Assembly (NCBI RefSeq): GCF_917563925.1
Contig: NZ_CAKJTJ010000017.1
Location: 1-64,000 of the forward strand
From: Sutcliffiella rhizosphaerae
GTDB lineage: Bacteria; Bacillota; Bacilli; Bacillales; Bacillaceae_I
Direction: 5' to 3'
Length of the DNA stretch: 64,000 nt
A program made the position numbers and the translations under genes. Positions 16,353 through 24,868 of this stretch are shown piece by piece. A model generated the notes under the pieces. That model had not been told where the DNA came from, made no database searches, and saw nothing but the letters and a program-made list of their open reading frames with translations. Every line of letters starts with the position of its first letter. Position 1 is the stretch's first letter.

Positions 16353-18497
16353 TTGATTTTCGCGTTAGATATTGGGACAAGATCCGTAGTAGGACTGCTA
16401 TTAGAGCAAGAGCAAGATAAATTTCGTATACTTGATTTTGTCGTAAAAGAACATAAAGAACGTGCAATGTTGGACGGTCAAATACATGACATTCAAGCAG
16501 TTTCAAATGCCATTACATATGTTAAAGAATATTTAGAGAGATCTCATGGACCTTTAACAAAGGTTTGCGTAGCAGCTGCAGGACGATCGTTGAGAACCCA
16601 AACGGCTTTTGCCATACAAGACATTAAAGGAAAGGCTTTGTTTAATGAGGAAGACATCTTTTTATTAGAGCTTGCTGCTGTACAAGAAGCACAAAGAAAG
16701 CTTTTACAAGCAAAAGAACCGGTACAAGCCGATCAGTATTTTTGTGTAGGATATTCTGTATTAAGATATTACTTGGATGAAGAAGAAATTGGCAGCCTTT
16801 TAGACCAAAAGGGTGAACAAGCTTCTGTAGAGGTTATTTCAACCTTCTTGCCAAAAATAGTTGTGGAATCTTTAATTTCTGCTCTTCATCGGTCAGATTT
16901 ACAATTAGAAGCACTTACACTTGAACCTATTGCTGCAATAAATGTATTAATACCTCCATCCATGCGCAGGTTAAACCTTGCCTTAGTGGATATTGGAGCA
17001 GGTACTTCCGATATTGCAATTTCTATGGACGGTACCGTCACTGCCTATGGAATGGTGCCTGTAGCTGGGGATGAAATAACAGAAGGATTAAGCGATGCTT
17101 TTCTGCTAGATTTTCCACAAGCCGAACAGACTAAACGAGAAATGCTTTCTAAGGAGGAAATTACCTTTACAGATGTTCTTGGGTTTGAGCAAACTTTAAG
17201 CAAGTCAGAAATCGTTCAACAAATATCCTCCTATATTGATAAACTTGCTACTGCAATCGCAACTGAAATCTTGAACCAAAACAATAGAACCGCTCCAAAA
17301 GCCGTCATGCTTGTTGGGGGTGGAAGTCTTACTCCCTCATTACCTGCTCTACTTGCAGAAAAATTGGGATTGCCTGAAAACAGGGTTGCCATTCGCGGTG
17401 TAGATGCCATCCAGCAGCTTTACCCAATGGATTTTCCGATTAAAGGTCCAGAATTTATTACACCAATAGGGATTGCCATAGCTGCAAAACAAAAGCCGAT
17501 TGAATATGTATCCGTTACAGTGAATGATTTACCTGTTAGATTATTTGATGTAAAAAAGCTCACTATCGGAGACTGCCTGTTGGCCGCAGGAGTAAACATT
17601 CAAAAACTAGTCGGAAAGCCAGGTCTTGCCTTAATGGTCGAGTTAAACGGAAAAAGTATGACAATACCAGGAACCTTCGGGGAATCACCAAAGATATATA
17701 AAAATGGTCTTCCCGCTCAAAGTTTTGATCCAATCAATAACGGAGATGAGATACAAGTAGAAAAAGGGAAGGATGGAGTCGCCGCATCGGCTACAATTGC
17801 CCAAATAATCGGGGATGAAAAGCCAAAAGTACTTGAAGTAAAGGTGAATGATGAATGGTTGAAAATAGCACCAACCATTTTAGTAAACGAGCATGTTTCT
17901 TCTGAAGATCATGTATTAAATGACCGAGATAAAGTTAGCTTCCAATACCCTGTATCGATAAAGGATTTACTTCTTACTTCCTTTACATTTACAGAAAACG
18001 AAATAGAGCCTTTTCATTTACAAATCAATGATGAAAAAACGGTCATTAATGCCTTTTCCTTACAAGTGCAAAGAAATGGTTTACAGATTCCTTTAACCAG
18101 TACATTCGAGCATAACGATCAAATCAGCTGGGAAAAAGGAAAAACTCCTACTGTACAAATGCTTGCTATTCTCAAGCAATATGAAATGAAACAAGAAATA
18201 TCTGTTACTTATAATGGGCAGAGAGTAGTCCTTCAGAAAGCGCTTATGGAATTTTATCGAAATGGCATACTCTTGAAAGAGGAGGACCTCCTCTCTAAAG
18301 GGGATCACCTACAATTAATGGTGAAGAGGAAGGAATCGTTTATTTTTCAAGATATTTTCCGGTTTGTTGAGATTAAACAACCTCAAGGAGCTGGCTCATT
18401 TTTATTAAAGAAAAATGGAACAGAATCATCTTTTTACGACCTAATCAGTCATGGCGATGAATTAGATATTCATTGGGAGAAAAAAGTATATCAATAG
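16353..18497 (+). CDS. FtsA-like actin-family ATPase with repeated C-terminal domain
   Basis: About 714 residues. The N-terminal 380 residues have the FtsA/PilM actin fold: phosphate 1 'LDIGTRSVVGLLLE' near the start, phosphate 2 'LVDIGAGTSDIAIS' near 211, and the adenosine motif 'VMLVGGGSLTPSLPALL' near 320. The C-terminal 330 residues are not in FtsA. They contain about 4.5 units of roughly 63 residues, each beginning like 'VxVNG' and carrying 'NG' and 'xGDxI' positions, suggesting tandem beta-grasp-like modules. There is no membrane helix or obvious amphipathic tail. TTG at 16353 is preferred because GGATGGTGA precedes it; ATG at 16341 is the alternative but lacks a ribosome site. It stands alone, divergent from aroA. 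A role in envelope or division is only an inference. Confidence 0.8.
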   Translation: MIFALDIGTRSVVGLLLEQEQDKFRILDFVVKEHKERAMLDGQIHDIQAVSNAITYVKEYLERSHGPLTKVCVAAAGRSLRTQTAFAIQDIKGKALFNEEDIFLLELAAVQEAQRKLLQAKEPVQADQYFCVGYSVLRYYLDEEEIGSLLDQKGEQASVEVISTFLPKIVVESLISALHRSDLQLEALTLEPIAAINVLIPPSMRRLNLALVDIGAGTSDIAISMDGTVTAYGMVPVAGDEITEGLSDAFLLDFPQAEQTKREMLSKEEITFTDVLGFEQTLSKSEIVQQISSYIDKLATAIATEILNQNNRTAPKAVMLVGGGSLTPSLPALLAEKLGLPENRVAIRGVDAIQQLYPMDFPIKGPEFITPIGIAIAAKQKPIEYVSVTVNDLPVRLFDVKKLTIGDCLLAAGVNIQKLVGKPGLALMVELNGKSMTIPGTFGESPKIYKNGLPAQSFDPINNGDEIQVEKGKDGVAASATIAQIIGDEKPKVLEVKVNDEWLKIAPTILVNEHVSSEDHVLNDRDKVSFQYPVSIKDLLLTSFTFTENEIEPFHLQINDEKTVINAFSLQVQRNGLQIPLTSTFEHNDQISWEKGKTPTVQMLAILKQYEMKQEISVTYNGQRVVLQKALMEFYRNGILLKEEDLLSKGDHLQLMVKRKESFIFQDIFRFVEIKQPQGAGSFLLKKNGTESSFYDLISHGDELDIHWEKKVYQ

Positions 18498-18805
18498 GCA
18501 GTGAATGTGGACACTAATCGTGGTTTTTCTCTTTTTTCGTGTTGCAAAGGCAGTGAATGTGGACACTAATTATGGTTTTCCCTTTTTTCATGTTGCAAAG
18601 GCAGTGAATGTGGACACTAATTGTGGTTTTTCTCTTTTTTCGTGTTGCAAAGGCAGTGGATGTGGACACTAATTGTGGTTTTTCTCTTTTTTCGTGTTGC
18701 AAAGGCAGTGGATGTGGACACTAATTGTGGTTTTTCTCTTCTTTCGTGTTGCAAAGGCAGTGAATGTGGACACTAATTGTGGTTTTCCTCTTTTTTCGTG
18801 TTGAA
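18497..18805. repeat. Six-copy 52-bp tandem repeat
   Basis: Units start at 18497, 18549, 18600, 18652, 18704 and 18756, i.e. a period of 52 bases (one of 51). Each begins GGCAGTGAATGTGGACACTA and ends CGTGTTGCAAA. Copies differ by only a few substitutions, mainly in the T-rich middle. The array starts at the stop codon of the FtsA-like gene. Reading frames through it on the minus strand are repetitive by-products, not genes. There are no spacers, so it is not CRISPR. Confidence 0.92.
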
Positions 18806-18825
18806 TAAAAAACGAAAGGATCCTG

Positions 18826-18945
18826 GAGATACTCACATGTGCTTTGTCCAGCTCCGACATGTTAAATTTCTGCTGTTGAGGGTTGGTTTTCACCTTTTGA
18901 ACAATTTAGCTTTTGAACTCGAGGGGCTAGGCGTTCCTCTTTCTT
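18826..18945. repeat. Degenerate dispersed intergenic element (GTCCAGCTCC / CTCGAGGGGCTAGGCG type)
   Basis: Contains 'TTGTCCAGCTCCG', 'TGAGGGTTGGTTTTCACCTTTTG' (in parts) and 'CTCGAGGGGCTAGGCG'. A diverged relative of the middle part occurs at 51670-51715 ('CGAGGGTGGATTTCACCTTC'). I recall such CTAG-containing intergenic repeats as frequent in Bacillus genomes. No coding content seen. Confidence 0.45.
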
Positions 18946-18954
18946 GAAATAATC

Positions 18955-18980
18955 AAGAGCGTGCCGATGAGCACGCTCTT
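18955..18980 (-). terminator. Terminator of the ytxGHJ operon (after ytxJ)
   Basis: Perfect arms AAGAGCGTGC and GCACGCTCTT around six bases, one base after the ytxJ stop; the following minus-strand sequence is T-rich. Confidence 0.8.
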
Positions 18981-18981
18981 G

Positions 18982-19308
18982 TTACTTAACATTTTCTTGG
19001 AGAGAAGAATACGTTATCTTCCAATGGGAGGCATTCCACACCACTTCTCCATTTTTAAACAAAAGGGCTTGTGGTGATTCATGTTTGATTTCATACTTTT
19101 CTGCGATATGATTGGAAAGAGGTCGTGCATCCTGAACGTTCAAATAGTAGCACGGAACAGTATCTTGGTCTTCTACAAATTTTTCATATTCCTCAAATGC
19201 TGCAAGTGAAATTGGGCATGTCGTACTGTTTTTAAAAATTAAAAAAGTAGCATTCTCTTCTGCAATTTGATTAAATTCTTCCACACTATAAATGTTTTTC
19301 TTTTCCAT
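18982..19308 (-). CDS. ytxJ: Monothiol bacilliredoxin-like protein YtxJ
   Basis: 108-residue thioredoxin-fold protein of the YtxJ family (bacillithiol-linked redox protein). The active site is a single cysteine in 'NSTTCPISLAAFEEYEKF' (in parts), and the fold's cis-Pro region 'ESPQALLFKNGEVVW' is visible. The cysteine has no CxxC partner, as in monothiol bacilliredoxins that remove bacillithiol from proteins. The ATG at 19308 follows AAAGGTG and gives the B. subtilis length; a longer in-frame start is less likely. In B. subtilis it is the last gene of the SigB general-stress operon ytxGHJ. Here a 120-base gap with a terminator-like hairpin separates it from ytxH. Confidence 0.9.
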   Translation of the reverse strand: MEKKNIYSVEEFNQIAEENATFLIFKNSTTCPISLAAFEEYEKFVEDQDTVPCYYLNVQDARPLSNHIAEKYEIKHESPQALLFKNGEVVWNASHWKITYSSLQENVK

Positions 19309-19445
19309 TTTTCTCTTCACCTTTCTACTATTCATGATAAGAAAAGCACCAGCACCTTATTTAGCCCCGACAAGTTCAAGACGACTTGGCTTTTGACCAC
19401 CAGTGGGTGCTAGAGCTAGATACTAACTTAAATCTTTTTAAAATA

Positions 19446-19480
19446 AAAACGGCGAAGCAATCATATCACTTCGCCGTTTT
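19446..19480 (-). terminator. Terminator after ytxH
   Basis: AAAACGGCGAAG and CTTCGCCGTTTT arms around 11 bases. Since it lies between ytxH and ytxJ it may reduce read-through into ytxJ. Confidence 0.88.
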
Positions 19481-19492
19481 ATTCTCAAGTTT

Positions 19493-19969
19493 TTAGTTTT
19501 CTGTTAATTTCTTTTCAACGTCTTCTAATGCAGCCTTTGTATCCTCAAGCTTTTTTTTTACTTCATCCGTTAAATCCTCAGAACCAGATTCAATTGCAGT
19601 AGCAGCTTCCGAAATAATGTCTTGAACCTGCTCTTGTAGCTCTTTGGACACGTCTCCATTATTCTCACGCAAATGCTTTACTTTATCCATAACTTGTTGT
19701 GTTTGATCAGAAATTGCTTTTGTTAATTGATTTGTTTTATCTTTTGCAGACTCAGCAAGTTCGTTTGAAAACTCTGTAGCTTGAGCCTTCCAGTTATCTG
19801 TTTTTTCTTTAAGTTGGTTAGCTTGGTCTGTAATATCTTCACGAAGTTCTCTACCTGATTTTGGAGCTAGGAAAAGCGCAGTAGTAGCTCCCACAATTCC
19901 ACCAATTAATGTACCAATTAAAAAATCTTTTGTATTGATGCCATCTTTGTTCGTTTCTTCTTTGCTCAT
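19493..19969 (-). CDS. ytxH: General stress protein YtxH
   Basis: 158-residue YtxH-family protein. An N-terminal membrane segment with a glycine-rich core, 'FLIGTLIGGIVGATTALFLAPKSGRELR' (read in parts, residues about 17-44), is followed by a long amphipathic, Lys/Glu/Gln-rich coiled coil to the C-terminus. The 'APKSG-ELR' motif is diagnostic of the family. The ATG at 19969 has GAGGAGG 8 bases upstream. It starts 13 bases after the ytxG stop, so the two are co-transcribed from the sigma-B-type promoter at 20481. Molecular function unknown. Confidence 0.92.
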   Translation of the reverse strand: MSKEETNKDGINTKDFLIGTLIGGIVGATTALFLAPKSGRELREDITDQANQLKEKTDNWKAQATEFSNELAESAKDKTNQLTKAISDQTQQVMDKVKHLRENNGDVSKELQEQVQDIISEAATAIESGSEDLTDEVKKKLEDTKAALEDVEKKLTEN

Positions 19970-19982
19970 TCCAGATTCCTCC

Positions 19983-20417
19983 TCAAACTTTATTAATTTG
20001 GTTTTTCTTTTTTCTTTCATTCCATTTGTCCACAAGTTCCATGGCAACATTGGACCATTGTACTACCTGAGACACTTTATCTTGGTTATGGTCTAGCTGT
20101 TGTGCAACATTATTAGATAAACGTGAAACGGAATGATTAAATCCTTGAATTGAGGTCCCAACATCCTTCACAGCAGTGACCACTGTATTAAGTTGCTGTG
20201 ACTTATCTTGAATGTCATCCATTAATACATTGGTCTTATGTAAAATCTGCTCTGTCTCGGATGTGATTCCTTGCATCTGCTTTTCAATGCTTCCTAAAGT
20301 GCCGGCAACCTGATCTAAGGTCCCCTGGACAGATCGGAGAGTTTTAGATACAAATATAACTAATATTAAAAAAGCAATAGCAACAATAATAGCACTAACA
20401 TAAAGCAACTCAACCAA
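19983..20417 (-). CDS. ytxG: General stress protein YtxG (DUF948)
   Basis: 144-residue DUF948 protein with one N-terminal membrane helix ('LLYVSAIIVAIAFLILVIFVS', in parts, residues about 4-24) followed by a helical, methyl-acceptor-like coiled coil ('TLDQVAGTLGSIEKQMQG', 'TVVTAVKDVGTSIQGF'). The TTG start at 20417 is chosen because AGGAGGTG lies 7 bases upstream; an ATG further upstream has no ribosome site. First gene of ytxGHJ, with GTTTAA-N13-GGGTAA just upstream, as expected for sigma-B control. Biochemical role unknown. Confidence 0.9.
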   Translation of the reverse strand: MVELLYVSAIIVAIAFLILVIFVSKTLRSVQGTLDQVAGTLGSIEKQMQGITSETEQILHKTNVLMDDIQDKSQQLNTVVTAVKDVGTSIQGFNHSVSRLSNNVAQQLDHNQDKVSQVVQWSNVAMELVDKWNERKKKNQINKV

Positions 20418-20456
20418 AATGTGACACCTCCTGCTGTTCCGTGACATACTACTTCT

Positions 20457-20481
20457 TTACCCATCTTGTTACAGTTTAAAC
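20457..20481 (-). promoter_or_regulatory. Sigma-B-type promoter of ytxGHJ
   Basis: GTTTAA (20481-20476) and GGGTAA (20462-20457) with a 13-base spacer match the sigma-B consensus GTTTAA-N12..15-GGGWAW. It is 40 bases before the ytxG start. Confidence 0.8.
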
Positions 20482-20566
20482 ATCTCTTCCCCTTTTTTAT
20501 TCTAGGACAATAATAAAATACCTTCTAGATTAAAAAGATTTTTTGAAAAAATATCTCACGTAAAAA

Positions 20567-20596
20567 TTAAACAAACTGTTCAATATCGGTTACAAT
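20567..20596 (+). promoter_or_regulatory. Candidate sigma-A promoter of the M29 aminopeptidase gene
   Basis: TTAAAC and TACAAT with an 18-base spacer, 41 bases upstream of the start codon. The -35 match is moderate. Confidence 0.5.
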
Positions 20597-20637
20597 AAAA
20601 GATGTACATAAACCATTCAACTAGGGGGAAGTAATCA

Positions 20638-21753
20638 ATGAAAGATCCTCGAATTCAAACATTGGCAAAAAACTTAATCAATTACTCCGTTCGTCTTCAA
20701 AAAGGAGAGAAAGTTTTAATTGAAAATTTCGGATTGCAAAAAGAGCTTGTTATCGCACTTGTAGAAGAAGCTTATAAAGCAGGTGGCCATCCGTTCGTAT
20801 CCTTAAAAGATGTCCAAGTTGACCGTGCGCTTCTTCTTGGTGCCGAGGAAGACCAATATAACATGAAAGCTGATTTTGAAGCAAATGTTATGAGCAATAT
20901 GGATGCCTATATTGGACTACGCTCCGGTGATAACATAAATGAGCTATCTGATGTACCAGATGTTAAACAAAAAATTCAAGGTAGTACGGTAGGAAAGAAA
21001 GTACACCGAGATATTCGAGTTCCAAAAACCAAATGGGTTGTACTTCGCTATCCAAACGCATCTATGGCACAGCTTGCAAAAATGAGTACAGAAGGATTTG
21101 AAAATTTCTATTTTGACGTATGTAACCTTGATTACGGGAAAATGAGTAATGCAATGGATGCATTGGTTGAATTAATGAACAGAACTGATAAAGTTCGTAT
21201 TACCGGAAAAGGGACAGATTTAACATTCTCCATTAAAGATATCCCAGCAGTGAAATGTGCAGGGGAAATGAATATTCCTGATGGGGAAGTATATACGGCA
21301 CCAGTAAAAGATTCCGTGAATGGTACGCTTACATATAATACGCCATCCCCATACCAAGGATTCACATTTGAGAATGTTACATTAACATTCCGAGACGGAA
21401 AAATTGTGGAAGCAAGTGCAAATGATACTGAACGTATCAACAAGATTTTTGATACAGATGAAGGAGCGCGCTATATTGGTGAATTTGCTATCGGCGTAAA
21501 CCCATATATTCAGCATCCAATGCAGGATATTTTATTCGATGAAAAGATTGATGGCAGTTTCCACTTCACTCCTGGACAGGCGTATGAAGATACCTGGAAC
21601 GGAAACAATTCTGATATTCATTGGGATATGGTAAATATCCAACGTCCTGAATACGGTGGTGGAGAAATTTATTTTGATGATGTATTAATTAGAAAAGATG
21701 GAAAGTTTGTTGTACCGGAATTAGAAGCTTTGAACCCAGAAAACTTAAAATAA
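20638..21753 (+). CDS. M29-family metal-dependent aminopeptidase
   Basis: 371-residue thermophilic-type (M29, AmpS/AmpT-like) aminopeptidase releasing N-terminal residues from peptides in the cytoplasm. Visible metal-site and catalytic motifs include 'AGEMNIPDGEVYT' (two Glu, near 206-214), 'GEFAIGVNP' (near 280), 'FHFTPGQAYED' (His near 309), 'IHWDMV' (His near 326) and 'IYFDDVLI' (Asp near 346). It is shorter than AmpS (about 410), as are other family members in Bacillaceae. ATG at 20638 follows AGGGGGAAG. Single gene with its own promoter and terminator, divergent from ytxGHJ. It starts 'MKDPRIQTLAKNLINYSV' which is characteristic. Confidence 0.9.
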   Translation: MKDPRIQTLAKNLINYSVRLQKGEKVLIENFGLQKELVIALVEEAYKAGGHPFVSLKDVQVDRALLLGAEEDQYNMKADFEANVMSNMDAYIGLRSGDNINELSDVPDVKQKIQGSTVGKKVHRDIRVPKTKWVVLRYPNASMAQLAKMSTEGFENFYFDVCNLDYGKMSNAMDALVELMNRTDKVRITGKGTDLTFSIKDIPAVKCAGEMNIPDGEVYTAPVKDSVNGTLTYNTPSPYQGFTFENVTLTFRDGKIVEASANDTERINKIFDTDEGARYIGEFAIGVNPYIQHPMQDILFDEKIDGSFHFTPGQAYEDTWNGNNSDIHWDMVNIQRPEYGGGEIYFDDVLIRKDGKFVVPELEALNPENLK

Positions 21754-21755
21754 AC

Positions 21756-21789
21756 AAAAAGAACCGGGATAACAAATCCGGTTCTTTTT
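21756..21789 (+). terminator. Terminator of the M29 aminopeptidase gene
   Basis: AAAAAGAACCGG and CCGGTTCTTTTT arms around ten bases, directly after the stop. Confidence 0.92.
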
Positions 21790-21794
21790 GTTTG

Positions 21795-22013
21795 TTTAGC
21801 GAATATCTGATTATTTATACAGTCCTTCCCTTGTTTTGAAAGCCCTAAAGTCCGAAAGACGGAATCGCTGTATCACCCTAAATATCTTTCGTTTTTTATA
21901 GAGTCCCTCATTCTTCTTTCAAAACGCAAGAGCTTCGGTCGAGCGAGACCCTTCTTGACAATCGTCTTATGATCTATAGGGGATTGACGCTTAAATTAAT
22001 CATCCCGATACAA
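21795..22013. other. Intergenic repeat-like sequence
   Basis: About 220 bases with no gene. It contains the stretch 'TTCGGTCGAGCGAGACCC' followed by 'TTCTTGACAATCGTCTTATG' and 'CTATAGGGG'. I recall this wording from structured intergenic repeats of Bacillaceae, but no second copy is in this window, so the repeat status is not shown here. Confidence 0.35.
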
Positions 22014-22017
22014 CACT

Positions 22018-22050
22018 AAAAAAACCGGTCTCCAAAGAGGACCGGCTTTT
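22018..22050 (-). terminator. Terminator of murC
   Basis: GCCGGTCC and GGAGACCGG arms followed on the minus strand by a seven-base T run, immediately after the murC stop. Confidence 0.88.
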
Positions 22051-22051
22051 T

Positions 22052-23359
22052 TTACAATTTAGGTTGTAATGATCTTTCGTAGGCTTCCTGGAATTTCGTT
22101 ATATCTCCAGCCCCCATAAAAATAATTACACTGTTTTGGTGCTTTGCTAACGTTTGTGTACCTTCTTCTGTTAGAATTTCTGCTTGAGGAATTTTTTCCA
22201 ACAAGTCATGGATCGTTAGCTGCCCTTGGTTTTCACGGGCAGAACCGAAAATATCACATAGATAGACATAGTCAGCGCCACTTAAGCTATCAGCGAACTC
22301 ACTTAAGAAAGTTTGTGTTCTAGTGAATGTATGCGGCTGAAAAACCGCTATAACGTCCCGATCCGGATACTTTTGATTTGCTGCCTCAATTGTAGCTCTA
22401 ATCTCTGTCGGGTGATGGGCATAATCATCTATTAATACTTGAGTGTCTACTTCTTTTTCGGAGAAGCGACGTTTCACACCTTCAAAAGATAATAACTGTT
22501 GTTGAATAACTTCAACAGGAATCTCTTCATAATGACATAATGCAATCACTGCAAGCGAGTTCATGATGTTGTGATCACCATAACCATTTATTTTAAAGGT
22601 TGCATAATAGTTATTTCGAACAAATACATCAAATGTTGTGCCTACTGTAGATTTTTCAACATGGCGTGCTTGAAAATCATTCTCTTCACCAAATCCGTAA
22701 TAAATCACTGGAACTTTTGCTTGGATTTTTTGCAAATATTCATCATCACCACAAGCTATGATTCCTTTTTTCACCTGTAAAGCCATCTCTTGAAAAGCGG
22801 AGAATACATCATCTATGCTTCCGAAGTAATCAGGATGGTCAAAATCAATATTTGTCATGATGGTGTAATCGGGAAAATAGGACAAGAAATGACGCTTATA
22901 CTCACAAGCTTCAAAAACGAAATACTCGCTTCCTTCTATTCCTTTACCAGTACCATCACCGATCAAATATGATGTCGGTTTTGCGCCTTGGATTACATGT
23001 GATAACAAGCCTGTAGTCGATGTTTTACCATGTGCACCAGTAACAGCAACGCTAGTATATTTTTCCATGAATTGCCCAAGAAATTGTGGATAACGAATAA
23101 CAGGGAGATTCATCTCTGTTGCTGCGACAATCTCCTCATGAGTATCAGGGAAGGCATTACCTGCAATGACAGTCATGTTATCTTGAATATTCTCTTTATT
23201 AAACGGAAGAATAGTAATGCCTTTTTCTTCTAAACCTATTTGTGTAAAAAATCTTTTCTCGATATCTGAGCCCTGTACTTGGAAGTGCATATCATCTAAT
23301 ATGCCTGCAAGTGCGCTCATTCCTGAACCTTTTATACCGACGAAATGATAAATGGTCAT
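22052..23359 (-). CDS. murC: UDP-N-acetylmuramate--L-alanine ligase
   Basis: 435-residue cytoplasmic Mur ligase that adds L-Ala to UDP-MurNAc with ATP, the first amino-acid step of the peptidoglycan stem. The N-terminal UDP-binding domain starts '[19 protein letters not shown]'. The ATP loop is '[13 protein letters not shown]' near residue 107. The central 'FDHPDYF' and '[10 protein letters not shown]' motifs and the C-terminal 'FQPHTFTRT' complete the family pattern. The ATG at 23359 follows GGAGG and matches the usual 432-residue length; a longer in-frame extension is unlikely. Located between the ytx genes and sftA as in B. subtilis, with pncB and the M29 gene added. Confidence 0.96.
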   Translation of the reverse strand: MTIYHFVGIKGSGMSALAGILDDMHFQVQGSDIEKRFFTQIGLEEKGITILPFNKENIQDNMTVIAGNAFPDTHEEIVAATEMNLPVIRYPQFLGQFMEKYTSVAVTGAHGKTSTTGLLSHVIQGAKPTSYLIGDGTGKGIEGSEYFVFEACEYKRHFLSYFPDYTIMTNIDFDHPDYFGSIDDVFSAFQEMALQVKKGIIACGDDEYLQKIQAKVPVIYYGFGEENDFQARHVEKSTVGTTFDVFVRNNYYATFKINGYGDHNIMNSLAVIALCHYEEIPVEVIQQQLLSFEGVKRRFSEKEVDTQVLIDDYAHHPTEIRATIEAANQKYPDRDVIAVFQPHTFTRTQTFLSEFADSLSGADYVYLCDIFGSARENQGQLTIHDLLEKIPQAEILTEEGTQTLAKHQNSVIIFMGAGDITKFQEAYERSLQPKL

Positions 23360-23593
23360 GAAAAAACCTCCAACATTTATCTCTGAATCATCCAGCTCAC
23401 AATTTATAGCTGAATAGTTTGATTGTTTTTTTGTGTCAGACATCGCTTTATCATTATTGATATTCCATTATATGATAAGCGTCTAAAAGTGCTAATTCCC
23501 GAAAAGAATGATGGGGAAACCTTTATGTACATATGACTCTTTGATGCACCGACCCATTATAGCATTATTTCCTCAATTGCTCCACCTGCAAAG

Positions 23594-23626
23594 AAAAACT
23601 GATAGAATCTGTTTTCTACCAGTTTC
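23594..23626 (-). terminator. Terminator of the nicotinate phosphoribosyltransferase gene
   Basis: AAACTGGTAGAA and TTCTATCAGTTT arms around AACAGA, followed by TTTCTTT on the minus strand. Confidence 0.8.
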
Positions 23627-23651
23627 TCCATTTTTCTATAATGTATATACA

Positions 23652-24737
23652 TTAATCCACTTTTTCAAGGCGTTCATTAAATCGATACTTTCTCCCTGCT
23701 TTTGCTTGGGGTTCCCCATTAAGTACCACATTGTCACCAGTGAAGCCGATGTGGATTTTCAACAGACTGCCACCTACACCATAAATGTCAACTGGTACTT
23801 TCAGTTCTTCAAATTCTCTAATACGTTGTTCGCTGAATCCCCCACTCACTACAATTTTCACGTGATGAAACCCTTCATTATCCAAGGCTTCTCGGAGAGC
23901 AAATACAAGCGGTGCATTAACCCCACGTGGATCAAAGGTTCCAAGTACATCAGAATTTCTGATGAAATACTGATCAATCATAGTTCGGGAAGTGTCAATT
24001 CGCACCCCTTTCAACTTACTTCCAAATTCTCTTGCAACACGCAATGCATCTGTGATGACATCATTGTTGTAATCGACAAGAACTAATAGATCGTCTTCTG
24101 GAAATTTAGCATGATATGCTTTGGATGCTTCTAAAACGTCTCCATTAAACAATTGGATAAGGGCGTGTGGCATCGTGCCCATTCCTTTTTTTCCCCACCA
24201 CTCGTTCATTGCATGAGTCGCTTGTGCGGTAGATCCTCCGATATGTGCCGCATATCCGTCGCCTGCCTGTTGAGTGTAATGATCATCACGGTCCCCCATA
24301 AAAATAACTGGTTTTTGACCTGCAGCTTTGACCACATTATAGACATTCGTAGCCACTGACGTTCTTCTGGCCAGAATACCATCAATTACTCCCTCCAGAT
24401 AACCAAAATGTTGATAAGGTCCTGTTATGGTCAGTACTGTTTCGAAGGGTGCTACTTTATCTCCATCTTTCAACGAGTAGATTTCTAGTGATTCTGGATC
24501 TTCAGCAAAGGTTTTAATTAAAGCAATTACTTCGTCAGTTCCACACAACACGGCATGATCTTTTTGAAAAAATTGCATGGTAACTATATTATCAGGTTTA
24601 AATTCTTTTACAATTTCTCTTGTTTTTAAAAAATAGACGGCAGAAAACCATCCTTCCTTCACACGTTCATCAAACTTGAAGGTCCGGTTAGTTAATCTTT
24701 TTATTTTTCCTTGTAGCTTCAGTTCAATTTCCTTCAT
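23652..24737 (-). CDS. pncB: Nicotinate phosphoribosyltransferase-like enzyme
   Basis: 361-residue type II phosphoribosyltransferase of the NAPRTase family, expected to make nicotinate mononucleotide from nicotinate and PRPP in NAD salvage. Visible motifs: 'GPYQHFGYLEGVIDGILARRTS' (in parts, near 108-129), 'DRDDHYTQQAGDGYAAHIGG' (near 148-167), 'VLVDYNNDVI' (near 220), 'GVRIDTSR' (near 243) and 'IVVSGGFSEQRI' (near 298) with the typical phosphate-site Gly-rich loop 'YGVGGSLL'. It is shorter than the 490-residue B. subtilis PncB and represents the short form. It sits between murC and sftA, where B. subtilis has no such gene. Start ATG at 24737. Confidence 0.8.
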   Translation of the reverse strand: MKEIELKLQGKIKRLTNRTFKFDERVKEGWFSAVYFLKTREIVKEFKPDNIVTMQFFQKDHAVLCGTDEVIALIKTFAEDPESLEIYSLKDGDKVAPFETVLTITGPYQHFGYLEGVIDGILARRTSVATNVYNVVKAAGQKPVIFMGDRDDHYTQQAGDGYAAHIGGSTAQATHAMNEWWGKKGMGTMPHALIQLFNGDVLEASKAYHAKFPEDDLLVLVDYNNDVITDALRVAREFGSKLKGVRIDTSRTMIDQYFIRNSDVLGTFDPRGVNAPLVFALREALDNEGFHHVKIVVSGGFSEQRIREFEELKVPVDIYGVGGSLLKIHIGFTGDNVVLNGEPQAKAGRKYRFNERLEKVD

Positions 24738-24868
24738 CCTATTTAAAGCTCCTTACGACCCTGTTTTCGAGTTACTGTCTTTTCTCTGATATGCAAACTC
24801 GTAATGCTATCTATTATTTATAATAATAGAACTTTCTATCCATTTACAACATTTCCTGCAATAAGAAT

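Noticed and set aside
18497-18805. Possible CRISPR array
   Set aside because: Units are contiguous without unique spacers, and no cas genes are near.
18514-18893. Minus-strand frames with repeated His-Cys-Asn-Lys
   Set aside because: Produced by the 52-bp tandem repeat; no start context or family.
23508-24086. 192-codon frame antisense to pncB
   Set aside because: Shadow of the real gene, with no ribosome site and no family pattern.
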